64,000 nucleotides of DNA from Chloroflexota bacterium (GTDB lineage: Bacteria > Chloroflexota > Dormibacteria > Dormibacterales > Dormibacteraceae), in NCBI GenBank assembly GCA_005881825.1, contig VBEO01000138.1, forward strand, positions 31,713-95,712, given 5' to 3'. Under the pieces are notes generated by a model. That model was not told the origin of the DNA, searched no databases, and saw only the letters and a list, made by a program, of their open reading frames with translations. This document shows, one piece after another, positions 48,779 through 57,616 of this stretch. Position 1 is the first letter of the stretch. Every line of letters starts with the position of its first letter. Position numbers and translations under genes: made by a program.

Positions 48779-49525
48779 GTGGATCCGGCCGGACACGGGG
48801 CCCTGATCACGGGCGGCGCTTCGGGTCTGGGCCTGGCCACCGCCAAGGCTCTGGCGGCCAAGGGCGCCCGCGTCGTCATCCTCGACCTGGCCCGTTCCAA
48901 CGGCGAGGCCGAGGCCGCCGCTCTCAAAGGCCAGTTCGTGGCCGGCGACGTCACCGACGAGGCCGACGTGGCCAAAGCGGTGGCTGCGGCCGACGACCTT
49001 CGCGTGGTTGTCAACTGCGCGGGGATCGGCCCCAGCCACCGCATCGTCAGCCGCGAGGGCCCGCACCCGCTGGACGCCTTCAAGCGGGTGATCGAGGTCA
49101 ACCTGATCGGCACCTTCAACGTCCTCCGCCTGGCCGCGGCCCGCATCGCCGAGTCGGAGCCGGTGGCGGCCGAGCGGGGGGTGGTCGTGAACACGGCCTC
49201 AGTGGCGGCCTTCGAAGGCCAGGTCGGCCAGGCCGCTTACTCGGCGTCCAAAGCCGGCATCGTGGGGCTGACCATCGTGGCCGCCCGGGACCTGGCCACG
49301 CTGATGATCCGCGTCTGCACTATCGCGCCGGGCATCTTCGACACCCCGCTGCTGGGCACCCTTTCCGAAGAGTTCCGGCAGTCGCTGGGCGCCGCGGTGC
49401 CCCACCCGCGCCGGCTGGGCAGTCCGGACGAGTTCGCCGCGCTGGTGGTGCACATCGTCGAGAACCCGATGCTCAACGGCGAGACCATCCGCCTCGACGG
49501 CGCGATTCGCATGCCACCGCGATGA
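48779..49525 (+). CDS. SDR dehydrogenase, type II 3-hydroxyacyl-CoA dehydrogenase-like
   Basis: 248 residues from GTG 48779. Cofactor motif [19 protein letters not shown], catalytic Ser in [10 protein letters not shown] and YSASKAG. The layout ([19 protein letters not shown]...[10 protein letters not shown]...[37 protein letters not shown]) is that of the HSD17B10/HADH2 group. A TACTAT box lies 6 bp before the GTG with no Shine-Dalgarno, so leaderless initiation is likely. Followed by a repeated leader element (49521-49570). Confidence 0.87.
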   Translation: MDPAGHGALITGGASGLGLATAKALAAKGARVVILDLARSNGEAEAAALKGQFVAGDVTDEADVAKAVAAADDLRVVVNCAGIGPSHRIVSREGPHPLDAFKRVIEVNLIGTFNVLRLAAARIAESEPVAAERGVVVNTASVAAFEGQVGQAAYSASKAGIVGLTIVAARDLATLMIRVCTIAPGIFDTPLLGTLSEEFRQSLGAAVPHPRRLGSPDEFAALVVHIVENPMLNGETIRLDGAIRMPPR

Positions 49526-49570
49526 CCACCCCACAAAATCTGCGATTTCGCGGGGACCCCGGATGAAGCT
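49521..49570 (+). repeat. Intergenic leader repeat, copy 1
   Basis: 50-bp element running from the TGA of the SDR gene into the start of the small membrane protein gene. 46 of the first 48 bases match copy 2 at 63404-63453. It contains the imperfect hairpin AAATC-TGC-GATTT. In both copies the next ATG lies exactly 42 bp after the first base of the repeat. Confidence 0.8.
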
Positions 49571-49751
49571 GCTGATCGAGATCCTGCTGGCGATCTTCCT
49601 GCACCCGATCGCCTTCATCCTCTGCCTGATCAACATCGCCGGCCGCAGCGACCTGACGACCGCCAAGAAGCTGGTGTGGGCGATCGTGACGCTGGTCTGG
49701 GGCATCGGCCCCATCCTCTATGTGCTGGTCGGGGACGGGGCTTTTTGGTAA
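49563..49751 (+). CDS. Small two-helix membrane protein, PLDc_N-like
   Basis: 62 residues with two hydrophobic helices (about 3-25 and 38-58) separated by NIAGRSDLTTAKKLVW. Pattern of phospholipase D-nuclease N-terminal-like small proteins, where the loop holds charged residues. It overlaps the convergent thioesterase gene by 34 bp. Its start is supplied by the leader repeat. Confidence 0.65.
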   Translation: MKLLIEILLAIFLHPIAFILCLINIAGRSDLTTAKKLVWAIVTLVWGIGPILYVLVGDGAFW

Positions 49752-50152
49752 AGCACCATCTGGGTGCAGCGAAACAGGGCGATCGGCTTCCCCGACGCTT
49801 CTGAGCTGACGGTCGCGTCCCACACCTGCGTGCTGCGCCCGGCATGCACCAACCGCGCCTCGCAGCGGATGCCGCCTTCGCGCACGGTGCCCATGAAATT
49901 CGACTTGAGCTCGACGGTGGTGAAACCGCTGGCGTCCTCCGGCAGGCTCAAGCGGCAGCCGTAGCCGCAGGAGGTATCCGCCAGCGCCACCACTGTGGCC
50001 GCATGCAGGTAGCCGTTGGGGGCGTGGTGGCGCTGCGCGACCTCGAGCCGCGAGACCAAGCGGCCCTCCTCGACCTCCAGGAACACGATGCCCAGCAGGC
50101 CCGGCAGGTAGCCCTCGCCGATCTGGTTGAACTGCTCGAGAGAAATGTTCAA
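49718..50152 (-). CDS. PaaI-type hotdog thioesterase
   Basis: 144 residues from TTG 50152, overlapping the K+ channel stop (TTGA). Hotdog motif HHAPNGYLHAATVVALADTSCGYGC with the HGG-like NGYLH positions and FTTVELKSNFMGTVREGGIRCEARLVHAGRSTQVWDATV. Hydrolyses an acyl- or aryl-CoA; substrate unknown. Confidence 0.83.
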   Translation of the reverse strand: MNISLEQFNQIGEGYLPGLLGIVFLEVEEGRLVSRLEVAQRHHAPNGYLHAATVVALADTSCGYGCRLSLPEDASGFTTVELKSNFMGTVREGGIRCEARLVHAGRSTQVWDATVSSEASGKPIALFRCTQMVLYQKAPSPTST

Positions 50153-51228
50153 TCGTGGGACTGACGGAGGGCATGGGGTAGGTAAGAGCGGTCGCCCATC
50201 CAGGGCGCGGGCGGGATCACCAGCATGTTGGCGAATGCGCTGAGGGAGCCCGCGTATTCGGAGCGCCGCGCCTGGAAGTCGGTCCAGGCCTGGTCCGCCG
50301 GGCGTACGCGATAACCGACCTTCTCGAGACGTGCGCAGGCCTCGTCGAACTCGAAGCGCTCGATGCCCACGCGATGGTCGTGCCGCACCTGGATCACCTG
50401 GACGAGGTCCTCGACCAGGTGGCCGCCGACCTTCGCCATGAGCGAGGCGGGTCCCTTGGGCTCGCCCTCGAGGGTGGTGAGCACTATGGTCGCCGCATCC
50501 ATGACGGCGCCCAGCGCGCTGATCCAGGACTCGTTGTCGTGGTTGGAGCGGAACCAGATCAAGGTCGGGTAGGCGAGATGTGACTCCAGGACCTCCGCCG
50601 ACCAGAGGCGGAAGTCGTCGAAAGTCCGGTCCAGGAGCTGCGGCATCTTGTGCTTGCGCACGGTCTCCAGGAGCACGATCCCCGATGGAGGCGCCCCTGC
50701 GCTGGCGTCCAGCGTGATCACCAGGGACTCCCGGCGCTGGAAGGCGGAGTAGAGCGAGAACAGCATCGAGATGACCAGTGCGACCGTGCCCACGCCGGTG
50801 GCGGCGGCAGCCAGCACGACCGCCCTGGCCAGGCCGGTGGTGGGCACCACCTCGCCATAGCCGATGGTGGAGGCCGCGGCGTAGAAGAGCGCCTGCCAGT
50901 AGGACGTAAGCGCAGGATGGGTCTGCTCGCGCAGGGACCACATCACGAGCCCATACCCGACCCCCAGCAGCACCACCCACACCGTCAAGAGGACGATCAC
51001 GGCCGCCGGCGCATAGATCCCCAGCATGTCCTCGCGGGTGGCCGCGTCCCAACGCAGAGCGAGCCAGCGCCAGCTGCGCCAGCTCATCCGGAAGAGCATG
51101 CGGGAGATCCGCCAGCGCCCTCGCGCGGGCCGCGGCACCACCACCTGCGAGAACAGGTCGACGAGCACCGCGGCCACGATGAGCAGGCCGAGGACCCCCA
51201 GCAGCACCCGCAGCGCCGTGTCGAGCAC
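50149..51228 (-). CDS. Two-helix potassium channel protein
   Basis: 359 residues. An N-terminal helix, then the Ion_trans_2 pore unit with helices near 70-92 and 135-160 and the selectivity filter STIGYGEVVP. A cytosolic C-terminal part of about 190 residues has no recognisable RCK motif (no GxGxxG). Start at the first ATG. Runs with the thioesterase gene by overlap. Confidence 0.82.
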   Translation of the reverse strand: MLDTALRVLLGVLGLLIVAAVLVDLFSQVVVPRPARGRWRISRMLFRMSWRSWRWLALRWDAATREDMLGIYAPAAVIVLLTVWVVLLGVGYGLVMWSLREQTHPALTSYWQALFYAAASTIGYGEVVPTTGLARAVVLAAAATGVGTVALVISMLFSLYSAFQRRESLVITLDASAGAPPSGIVLLETVRKHKMPQLLDRTFDDFRLWSAEVLESHLAYPTLIWFRSNHDNESWISALGAVMDAATIVLTTLEGEPKGPASLMAKVGGHLVEDLVQVIQVRHDHRVGIERFEFDEACARLEKVGYRVRPADQAWTDFQARRSEYAGSLSAFANMLVIPPAPWMGDRSYLPHALRQSHD

Positions 51229-51248
51229 CAGCGCCGAGTGTAGGCGCC

Positions 51249-52379
51249 CTAGAAGACAGCCTCCTTGGACAGCTTGCCGTCGACCTTGGAGCCGAAGCGG
51301 TGGCCCATGCCCATCAGCTCGCCCATCTTGTGGTGGTAGGGCACGCCCGTGAAGAGGTGATGGCTCTTAGTCGGCACCTCGCCGTTGCCGGCGTGCTCGA
51401 GGCGCTGGAGGTCGATGTAGCCGTCCTGCTGCTTCTCCTTCAGGTCGCGCAGCAGCTGGCTGAACCCATAGCCCATGGCGTGCTGGGCGGCCAGCGTGAT
51501 GAAGATGAACTTGACGCCCATCTGGCTCAGCTCGTCCCAGGTCATGGGCTCCTTCTCGTTCATCCACTTGAATGAGGAGGAGTAGTTGAAGGCGAAGCGG
51601 GCGTCGGGGAAGCGCTTGCGCACCTGCTCGTGGAACTCCTGGGTCTGGCCACGCTCGGCTGTCGGGAACTCGCACCACAGCAGGTCGGGGATGCCGGTGT
51701 CGAGGTAGCGCAGGGCGCGGTCGATGGCCAGCTCGAGCCCGCGTTTGCTCTCGGGGGCCTCGGTCGCGGAAATGCCGTCGGTGCGGCTGATGATCACGAA
51801 GTCGCGGGCGCCGAGGTCGTCGGCGACCGCGCGCATCATCTTCAGCTTGGCGATGTACTCGTCGGCGCTGACCAGCGCCTTGCCCGCGATGTGCCCGCAG
51901 CGCTTGGGCATGACCTGGTCCTCGATGTGGGCCGCGGCCACGCCGCCGTTGACGTACAGCTCGGTCGTTCGCATGACGTTGAAGACGTTGCCGTAGCCGA
52001 CGTCCATGTCGGCCACCACCGGCGGGATCTCCAGCTGGACCGGGGCTTCGTCTTTGTCCGGATCCCCGAGCGCCATCGTGAGCTGGAACTTGCGCAGTGC
52101 GCTGACGATCCTGCGCGCGCCGTCGGCGATCTCCACGCTGGAGTAGATGTCCATGTCGGTGGTGCCCAGGTGCCCGATCGCGAAGGAATATCCGCTGAAG
52201 TAGACGGCGTCGAAACCGAAGTACATGACCAGTTCGGCGCCGTGCGGGTCGAAGATGCCAGGGCCGAAGACATACGGCTTCTCTTCCATGAGCTTGCGCA
52301 GGCGCGCGCTCTGGTTCTCCCACCGGCTGGCGGGGACGCGGTAACCATCGGGGAGAAGGGGGGTGGGGCGGAGATCCAT
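51249..52379 (-). CDS. aceA: Isocitrate lyase
   Basis: 376 residues, shorter than the usual ~430. Cleaves isocitrate to glyoxylate and succinate (glyoxylate shunt). Catalytic loop KRCGH with Cys161, metal-binding region DMDVGYGN and HIEDQ, and ISRTDG / FAFNYSSSFKW are conserved. AGGAGGGACCC stands before the ATG. No malate synthase in the window. Preceded by a palindrome (52466-52485) and a LysR-type gene on the same strand. Confidence 0.87.
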   Translation of the reverse strand: MDLRPTPLLPDGYRVPASRWENQSARLRKLMEEKPYVFGPGIFDPHGAELVMYFGFDAVYFSGYSFAIGHLGTTDMDIYSSVEIADGARRIVSALRKFQLTMALGDPDKDEAPVQLEIPPVVADMDVGYGNVFNVMRTTELYVNGGVAAAHIEDQVMPKRCGHIAGKALVSADEYIAKLKMMRAVADDLGARDFVIISRTDGISATEAPESKRGLELAIDRALRYLDTGIPDLLWCEFPTAERGQTQEFHEQVRKRFPDARFAFNYSSSFKWMNEKEPMTWDELSQMGVKFIFITLAAQHAMGYGFSQLLRDLKEKQQDGYIDLQRLEHAGNGEVPTKSHHLFTGVPYHHKMGELMGMGHRFGSKVDGKLSKEAVF

Positions 52380-52465
52380 GGGTCCCTCCTATGGGCTGGG
52401 TTTTGCCACCACGTTACCGGCCGCGATCCGATTTCACGATCGCATGTTCGGATCGCCGGCATTGA

Positions 52466-52485
52466 CAAACCTGATATCAGGTTTG
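52466..52485. promoter_or_regulatory. 20-bp palindrome upstream of aceA
   Basis: Perfect palindrome with half-site CAAACCTGAT. It contains the stop codon of the LysR gene (52477-52479). A TTGTCA that could be a -35 box for aceA overlaps its downstream edge. Likely an operator for the LysR product or another regulator of aceA. Confidence 0.6.
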
Positions 52486-53370
52486 GCCGTCTTTGCCGAC
52501 CAGAAGCTCCAGGAAGGCGGAGACCAGACCGCTGGGCGGCCCCGAGTCGCGCCGGCGCATCGCCACGATCGTGCGTCGCATGTGCGGTGCATCAGCCACG
52601 CGGACCAAGCGCAGCGCGCCGGCCGCCACCTCGCGATCGACCGCCGTGCGCGGCAGCAGCGCCACGCCCAGGCGGCGCTCTACCATCTTTTTCGCGGCCT
52701 CGATGTTGTCGAGCTCCATCATGCTGCGGGTCTGCACGCCGGCGGCCAGGAAAGCCGCTTGCGTGATCTCGTAGTAGCTGGAAGCGCGGTCGAACATGAT
52801 CACTTGTTGACTGCCGACATCGCTCATCTGCACGTCCGCCCGGCGCGCAAAGGGGTGGCCGGGAGCCACCACCAGCACCAGCTCCTCCTCGTGGAAGGGG
52901 ATCAGCTCGACGTCGGGATGCTTGAGCGCGCGGCCGATCCCCAGCTGCACCTCGTCGCGCAGGACCAGCTGCTGGACCTCCTCGGAGTGGCCGGTGCGCA
53001 CCGCGATCTCGACACGGGGGTGCCTCGATACGAAGCGCTCCAGCACCGGCGGCAGCAGGTAGGTGCTGGCCGCGGGGGCCACCGCCAGCAGGAGCTGGCC
53101 GGCCAGCCCGCTGCTCACCTCGTCGATCGCCCGCCGGCCGTCGCGCAGCGCGCGCACCGCCCGCTCCGCGAAGGGCAGGAAGGCGCGACCCTCGTCCGTC
53201 AGGCGCATGCCGTGGCGGGTGCGCACGAACAGCTCGTGCCCCATGTCGCGCTCCAGCGACTGCAGGCGCGCGGTCAGCGTGGGCTGGGTGACGTACAGAA
53301 CGTCCGCCGCGCGGCTGACACTGCCCAGCCGAGCCACCTCCAGGAAGCCCTCGATGTGAACGAGCAGCAT
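52477..53370 (-). CDS. LysR-family transcriptional regulator
   Basis: 297 residues. N-terminal winged HTH (FLEVARLGSVSRAADVLYVTQPTLTARLQSLERDMGHELFVRTRHG) and C-terminal LysR substrate domain (LLLAVAPAASTYLLPPVLERFVSRHPRVEIAV). It sits 97 bp upstream of aceA in the same orientation, so it may control isocitrate lyase. Confidence 0.88.
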   Translation of the reverse strand: MLLVHIEGFLEVARLGSVSRAADVLYVTQPTLTARLQSLERDMGHELFVRTRHGMRLTDEGRAFLPFAERAVRALRDGRRAIDEVSSGLAGQLLLAVAPAASTYLLPPVLERFVSRHPRVEIAVRTGHSEEVQQLVLRDEVQLGIGRALKHPDVELIPFHEEELVLVVAPGHPFARRADVQMSDVGSQQVIMFDRASSYYEITQAAFLAAGVQTRSMMELDNIEAAKKMVERRLGVALLPRTAVDREVAAGALRLVRVADAPHMRRTIVAMRRRDSGPPSGLVSAFLELLVGKDGQT

Positions 53371-53445
53371 TGAAGCGGTCTATAGGCTAGCGCGCTTTGG
53401 TTCAGCCTCGGCTATACCCAGGGTCGAACTATCCTCAGCTGATTC

Positions 53446-53802
53446 GTGGCTGGAAACCGAATCCTGGCGGTGGCCGCCGTGGTGGTCGTCTTCATCTTGG
53501 CCGGTGGTTTCCTGATCCTGCGCAGCAGCGGCGGCGGCGGCGCCGATGTGACTCTCGACGTCTCGATCAGGGGCACCACCATGTCGCCGTCGGCGCTGAC
53601 TGTTAAGCAGGGCGATCACGTGACCATGAGCGTCACCACCGACAAGGCCGAAGAGATTCACCTGCACGAGTACGACATCAAGTTCGCAGGCGAGCCCGGC
53701 AAGAAGGTCACCCACTCCTTCACGGCCAACATCACCGGTGATCACACGATCGAGATCGAAGACACCGGCACAGAGATCGGCAAGCTGACCGTCAATCCAT
53801 GA
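53446..53802 (+). CDS. Membrane-anchored cupredoxin-like protein
   Basis: 118 residues from GTG 53446. N-terminal signal anchor (ILAVAAVVVVFILAGGFLIL), Gly-rich linker, then a Greek-key cupredoxin_1-like domain (TMSPSALTVKQGDHVTMSVTTDKAEEIHLHEYD, VTHSFTANITGDHTIEIED). His residues are present (HLHEYD) but the usual Cys ligand is absent, so copper binding is doubtful. It overlaps the next membrane protein gene (ATGA). Confidence 0.72.
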   Translation: MAGNRILAVAAVVVVFILAGGFLILRSSGGGGADVTLDVSIRGTTMSPSALTVKQGDHVTMSVTTDKAEEIHLHEYDIKFAGEPGKKVTHSFTANITGDHTIEIEDTGTEIGKLTVNP

Positions 53803-55028
53803 CCCTGGCCGCGGTCCTTCTGCACGCCTTCGGTCCGCGCTACGACCTACCCATCTCGCTCGCTCTCTACCTGTATGCGGCGGGAGGCGTGGTCGTCATC
53901 TCCTTCGTGCTGGTCCTGGTCGGCCTGGCCGCGCTCCTGCTCGTGATCGGCACCGGCTTCTTCGGCAACAACAACCCCTTCTACAACCCGGCCGAGTACC
54001 TGGTCTGGGTGTACTTGTGGGCTGGGCTGGTGATCCTCACCGGGCTGATCGGAAACCTGTGGGAGTACCTGAACCCATTCGGCGCGCTCCATTGGCTGGT
54101 GCGCCGCGCGTACGACCCGCAGCCGCGCCAGCTGCCCGGTCGGCTCGGCGTGTGGCCGGCCATCGTCCTCTACTACTGCTTCGTATTCCTGGAGCTGGCT
54201 TCGGGCGTCGCCAACCAGCCCAAGGTGGTCGCGGCGCTGGCGCTTATCTACACGCTCTTCACGCTCGCCGGGATGCTCGTGTTCGGGCGCGATGCATGGC
54301 TGGGTCGCGTCGAATTCCTGACCCTGCTCCTCGACCTGGTCAGCCGCTTTTCGCCGGTCGAACGCACCGAGAAGGGTTTGGCATTACGACCCTGGGGGGT
54401 GGGGCTGCTGCGGCCCTATCCGGCCGGTTGGGACCGGGTGGTGTTCGTCATCCTCACCCTCAGCTCGCTGGCCTTCGACGGTCTGATCGCCACCCAGCAG
54501 TGGCAGAACCTGAGCACTGCCCTCGAACCGCTGTGGCTGCAGTTCGGATCCATCGGGTTCGCCCTCGTGCGCGGCGCCGGGATCCTGGGCGTGACGCTGG
54601 TCTTCCTGGCCGTGTTCACGGTGATCGTCCGCCTGGTCATCTACTTCGGCTATGTAAGGGTCGACGTGCCGACCACGGTGACCGCGTTCGCGATGACGCT
54701 GGTGCCGATCGCGCTCGTCTACAACGCCGCGCACAACTACAGCTATCTGACCGTCAACGCGCAGCAGGCGATCCCGTTGATCCCGGGACTGAGTGGTTAT
54801 CGCGTGACCTACGTGCTCGCCAACGCAGCGCTCGTCTGGTACGTGCAGGTGGTGCTGATCGTGATCGGCCACGTGATCGCCGTGTACATCGCTCACCTGC
54901 GCGCAGGCGAACGTTTCCGCAGCGCCAAGAACGCGCTGCTCAGCCAGTACCCGATGCTGCTGCTGATGGTCGGCTACACGATGACCTCACTGTGGATCCT
55001 GGCCCAGCCGACGACGCGCGGTGGATGA
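53799..55028 (+). CDS. Polytopic membrane protein coupled to the cupredoxin-like protein
   Basis: 409 residues with about ten hydrophobic helices. Notable segment GNLWEYLNPFGALHWLVRR between helices, and HNYSYLTVNAQQAIPLIP late in the chain. Proteins of this general shape in actinobacteria are sometimes annotated as fenitrothion hydrolase-like; I would not rely on that. Translational coupling suggests joint function with the cupredoxin-like protein, perhaps in metal or redox handling. Confidence 0.7.
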   Translation: MTLAAVLLHAFGPRYDLPISLALYLYAAGGVVVISFVLVLVGLAALLLVIGTGFFGNNNPFYNPAEYLVWVYLWAGLVILTGLIGNLWEYLNPFGALHWLVRRAYDPQPRQLPGRLGVWPAIVLYYCFVFLELASGVANQPKVVAALALIYTLFTLAGMLVFGRDAWLGRVEFLTLLLDLVSRFSPVERTEKGLALRPWGVGLLRPYPAGWDRVVFVILTLSSLAFDGLIATQQWQNLSTALEPLWLQFGSIGFALVRGAGILGVTLVFLAVFTVIVRLVIYFGYVRVDVPTTVTAFAMTLVPIALVYNAAHNYSYLTVNAQQAIPLIPGLSGYRVTYVLANAALVWYVQVVLIVIGHVIAVYIAHLRAGERFRSAKNALLSQYPMLLLMVGYTMTSLWILAQPTTRGG

Positions 55029-55043
55029 ACGAGGAGACAAACC

Positions 55044-55469
55044 ATGAGCAAAAAGAAATCGGGGTTGCTGACGGCCGAGGAACGAGCCGCCATGAAGGAG
55101 ACCTTCAACGAGCGGAGGCGCGCTCGCTCGGGTGAGGTGGACGGGGAAAGCGACGTACTCGCGAAAATCGCCGAGATGCCGGAACCGGATCGCGCCATGG
55201 CCAAGCGGCTTCACGACATCATCAAGGCCAGCGCGCCGTCTCTCGCTCCCAGAACCTGGTACGGGATGCCCGCTTACGCGAAGGACGGCCAGGTCGTCTG
55301 CTTCTTCCAAAGCGGGCACAAGTTCAAGTCGAGGTATGCGACGTTGGGGTTCCAGCAGGCTGCGAACCTCGACGAGGGTGACATCTGGCCAACCTCCTAT
55401 GCCTTGACGAGGCTCACCGCCGCCGTCGAGGAGAAGATCCGCGCGCTGGTCAAGAAAGCGGCGGGTTGA
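55044..55469 (+). CDS. DUF1801/YdhG-like protein
   Basis: 141 residues behind GAGGAGACAAACC. A Lys-rich N-terminus, then a DUF1801-like fold: [48 protein letters not shown]. Such proteins belong to the CyaY/frataxin-like YdhG group; function unknown. Its 3' end overlaps the convergent gene by 20 bp. Confidence 0.75.
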   Translation: MSKKKSGLLTAEERAAMKETFNERRRARSGEVDGESDVLAKIAEMPEPDRAMAKRLHDIIKASAPSLAPRTWYGMPAYAKDGQVVCFFQSGHKFKSRYATLGFQQAANLDEGDIWPTSYALTRLTAAVEEKIRALVKKAAG

Positions 55470-55917
55470 CCCGGCGCTTGGCGGCCGCTGACGCCCTTCG
55501 CCAGCTGTATACGGCGCCGGCCAGGGCGGCCGCCAGCACCAGCAGCAGCGCGGCCACGAATGCGGCAGCAGCGCCGCTCCAGTGGAGCAGCGACCAGTCG
55601 ACGGTGGCGGCGCCGTTCAGCCAGCCGACCACGACCAGCCCGCAGGCCATGAAGGCCAGCCACCAGCGCCGCTCGGCGCTGCTCATCGCGGCCAGGTCGA
55701 AGCGGTGCGGCCGTTCCGGCACGGGCACGCGGCGCGCCCAGACCAGCAGGCCCGCCCAGACCAGCAGCAGCACGACGCCGATGCCGAACGCGATCCAGGG
55801 CCGCGGTCCGGGATAGAGGTCGACCGACCCCGCCCAGGCCGCCATCGGCAGCAGCCAGATCACCGACGCCGCGAGGGCGAAGCCGGTGCGGCCCCAGCGC
55901 TGGACCAGGCCCGACAT
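55450..55917 (-). CDS. Hypothetical membrane protein
   Basis: 155 residues with four hydrophobic helices (about 10-30, 42-60, 85-102, 112-138) and a short Arg-rich tail. No family recognised. A perfect 22-bp palindrome lies just upstream (55931-55952). Confidence 0.55.
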   Translation of the reverse strand: MSGLVQRWGRTGFALAASVIWLLPMAAWAGSVDLYPGPRPWIAFGIGVVLLLVWAGLLVWARRVPVPERPHRFDLAAMSSAERRWWLAFMACGLVVVGWLNGAATVDWSLLHWSGAAAAFVAALLLVLAAALAGAVYSWRRASAAAKRRVNPPLS

Positions 55918-55930
55918 CTCAGCGCCCCAG

Positions 55931-55991
55931 CCTCGAGTGCCGGCACTCGAGGCGCGCAGCGGTCACGTTCACTGCCAAGTGCCGGCACTTT
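55931..55991. repeat. Two GTGCCGGCAC-centred palindromes
   Basis: A perfect 22-bp palindrome (half-site CCTCGAGTGCC, 55931-55952) and a 14-bp palindrome AAGTGCCGGCACTT (55978-55991) lie between the membrane protein gene and uricase gene. They share the GTGCCGGCAC core and resemble the longer palindrome at 61196-61227. Confidence 0.7.
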
Positions 55992-56012
55992 GGAGCGTTA
56001 CGCCGGCGCATC

Positions 56013-56888
56013 TCAGCGCTGGAGCCGCAGGGCGATGTGGCCGTGCGCGGGCTTGGGGTCGCTGAACACGCGCACCTGCGGATCGTCCTCTGAAACACCT
56101 GAGGTATCCCAGAGCCGGTTCTGGGCGTCGAAGGAGACTTCCGCGAGAGCTGAAAAACGCTCCAGCAGGCGGACGCCCATCTCGTGCACGAGGTGCTGGA
56201 TGGACATGCTCACGAAGTCGTCGAAGGTGTGAGTCACCAGGTCGCGGACCTGCTCCGAAGGCACCAGGCCGGCGGCGGTTCCCGCCAGCGCCGGCTCCGG
56301 GTCGCGATACCGCCAGCGCACCCCGAGGTAGACGTGCAGCGGCCGGTCCTGGACCTCGGGCAGCGTCGTGTATCGGTCGCGCTGGAAGGCTGCGAAAGCG
56401 CTGCCCGTGAGCTTGATCAGACGCATGTCCAGGCGCCCGCATTCAACGTCGACCACTCCCTCGCGAGAAAGCTCCACGCTCGCCATCCCACGATCGCCGC
56501 CGGCCGGGGCCAGCAGCTTGTCGCTCAGGTCGCGGAAGGGGCTTTCCTCAATGCGCACGCGCACTCCGCGCACGTGCTGGTAGGTGTCCAGAAAGCGGCG
56601 GGCCAGGAAGGCAGCCAGGCCCTCGGTGGTCGCCCCCGTGTACTCGAGAGCCATGGCGTAGACGAAGTTCTTCATGGTGTCTGTCGCGACCACGTCCGTG
56701 TTGTCACCTTCGGTGTAGGCCGGCAGAAAGTTGTCGCCCAGCACGTCCATGGTCGCGACGCCCGCCAGGAGCAGGTTGGAGCGGCCGGTGAAGCTCGATT
56801 CGGCAATCGCTTCGACGCCGCTCAGCGGCGTGGCGTGGGCGCGGTAGAAGGAGATCTCGTGCTTCCCATATCCGATCTCGTGCTTCAT
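56013..56888 (-). CDS. Urate oxidase (uricase)
   Basis: 291 residues. Oxidises urate to 5-hydroxyisourate. Family motifs: YGKHEISFYR at the N-terminus, catalytic Thr in NTDVVATDTMKNFVYAMA, and VSFDAQNRLWDT near the C-terminus; two T-fold domains of the expected length. Its start overlaps the OHCU decarboxylase stop. Minus-strand operon with the next two pathway enzymes. Confidence 0.9.
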   Translation of the reverse strand: MKHEIGYGKHEISFYRAHATPLSGVEAIAESSFTGRSNLLLAGVATMDVLGDNFLPAYTEGDNTDVVATDTMKNFVYAMALEYTGATTEGLAAFLARRFLDTYQHVRGVRVRIEESPFRDLSDKLLAPAGGDRGMASVELSREGVVDVECGRLDMRLIKLTGSAFAAFQRDRYTTLPEVQDRPLHVYLGVRWRYRDPEPALAGTAAGLVPSEQVRDLVTHTFDDFVSMSIQHLVHEMGVRLLERFSALAEVSFDAQNRLWDTSGVSEDDPQVRVFSDPKPAHGHIALRLQR

Positions 56889-57298
56889 CTGCGTGCCCGG
56901 TCCCGGGCGATCGCGATTATCGCCGCCAGCCCCTCCCGCATCTCCTCATCGCGGTCGCGCCCAATACGCTCGCGCAGCACCTCCAGGATCTGGGCGCGCG
57001 AGCGGCCGTCGACGAAAACCACGAAGCGGAAGCCAAACCTCCGCTCGTACTCGTCGTTGAGCCGGGCCAGCTCGGCCAGCACCCGGGGGTCGGCGTCACC
57101 GCCCTGCTCGCGCCGCGAGTGCTCGGAAAGCTGCCCGGCGGGTGCGCCGATCCGGGGATGGGCGTCGAGGGTGGCGATCTTCTCGGCCTCGCTCAGGCGC
57201 GGCAGCAGGGCTTCGGCGGCTGCGATCGGGTCACCACCCTGAACTGCGATCCTGCGGGCCAGTGGCGAGGCCGGTTCGAACAGCTCGCCCGGTTTCAA
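56885..57298 (-). CDS. uraD: OHCU decarboxylase
   Basis: 137 residues, somewhat short for the family. Converts OHCU to S-allantoin. Catalytic His47 in LDAHPRIG, the Gln/Ser region SEHSRREQGG and FGFRFVVFVDGRSR are conserved. It overlaps both neighbours by 4 bp in the urate operon. Confidence 0.88.
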   Translation of the reverse strand: MKPGELFEPASPLARRIAVQGGDPIAAAEALLPRLSEAEKIATLDAHPRIGAPAGQLSEHSRREQGGDADPRVLAELARLNDEYERRFGFRFVVFVDGRSRAQILEVLRERIGRDRDEEMREGLAAIIAIARDRARR

Positions 57299-57591
57299 CT
57301 ACCGCGATACGTCGTGAGGCCGAAGGGCGAAACCAGCACCGGCAGGTGGTAGTGGCGCGGCTCGCGGAGCCGGACCTGCAGGCTGAGCGAGTCGTACAGC
57401 TGGGTCAGGCCTTCGAGCTGGATGCGCAGCGTGTAGTCCCCGGGATCGAACTCGCCCTCGAAGCGCAGGCGCCCGTCGCCGTCGGTCTGGCCGGAGCCGA
57501 CGCTCTCGCCGTCGGGCCCGAGCAGGAGCGCGGCCACGCCCGCGGCGGGCCGGCCCGCGCCGAGGTCGAGGACATGTGTCGAGAGCGTCAT
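57295..57591 (-). CDS. uraH: 5-Hydroxyisourate hydrolase
   Basis: 98 residues from ATG 57591 behind AGGAACGGG; the frame is open further but into the divergent gene. Transthyretin-like fold with STHVLDLGAGRPAAGV (catalytic His6), Arg in YTLRIQ, RHYHLPVLVSPFGLTTYRGS; the terminal YRGS is diagnostic for HIU hydrolase against transthyretin. First gene of the urate operon. Confidence 0.9.
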   Translation of the reverse strand: MTLSTHVLDLGAGRPAAGVAALLLGPDGESVGSGQTDGDGRLRFEGEFDPGDYTLRIQLEGLTQLYDSLSLQVRLREPRHYHLPVLVSPFGLTTYRGS

Positions 57592-57616
57592 ACCCGTTCC
57601 TGCCAGACTCTGTTCG

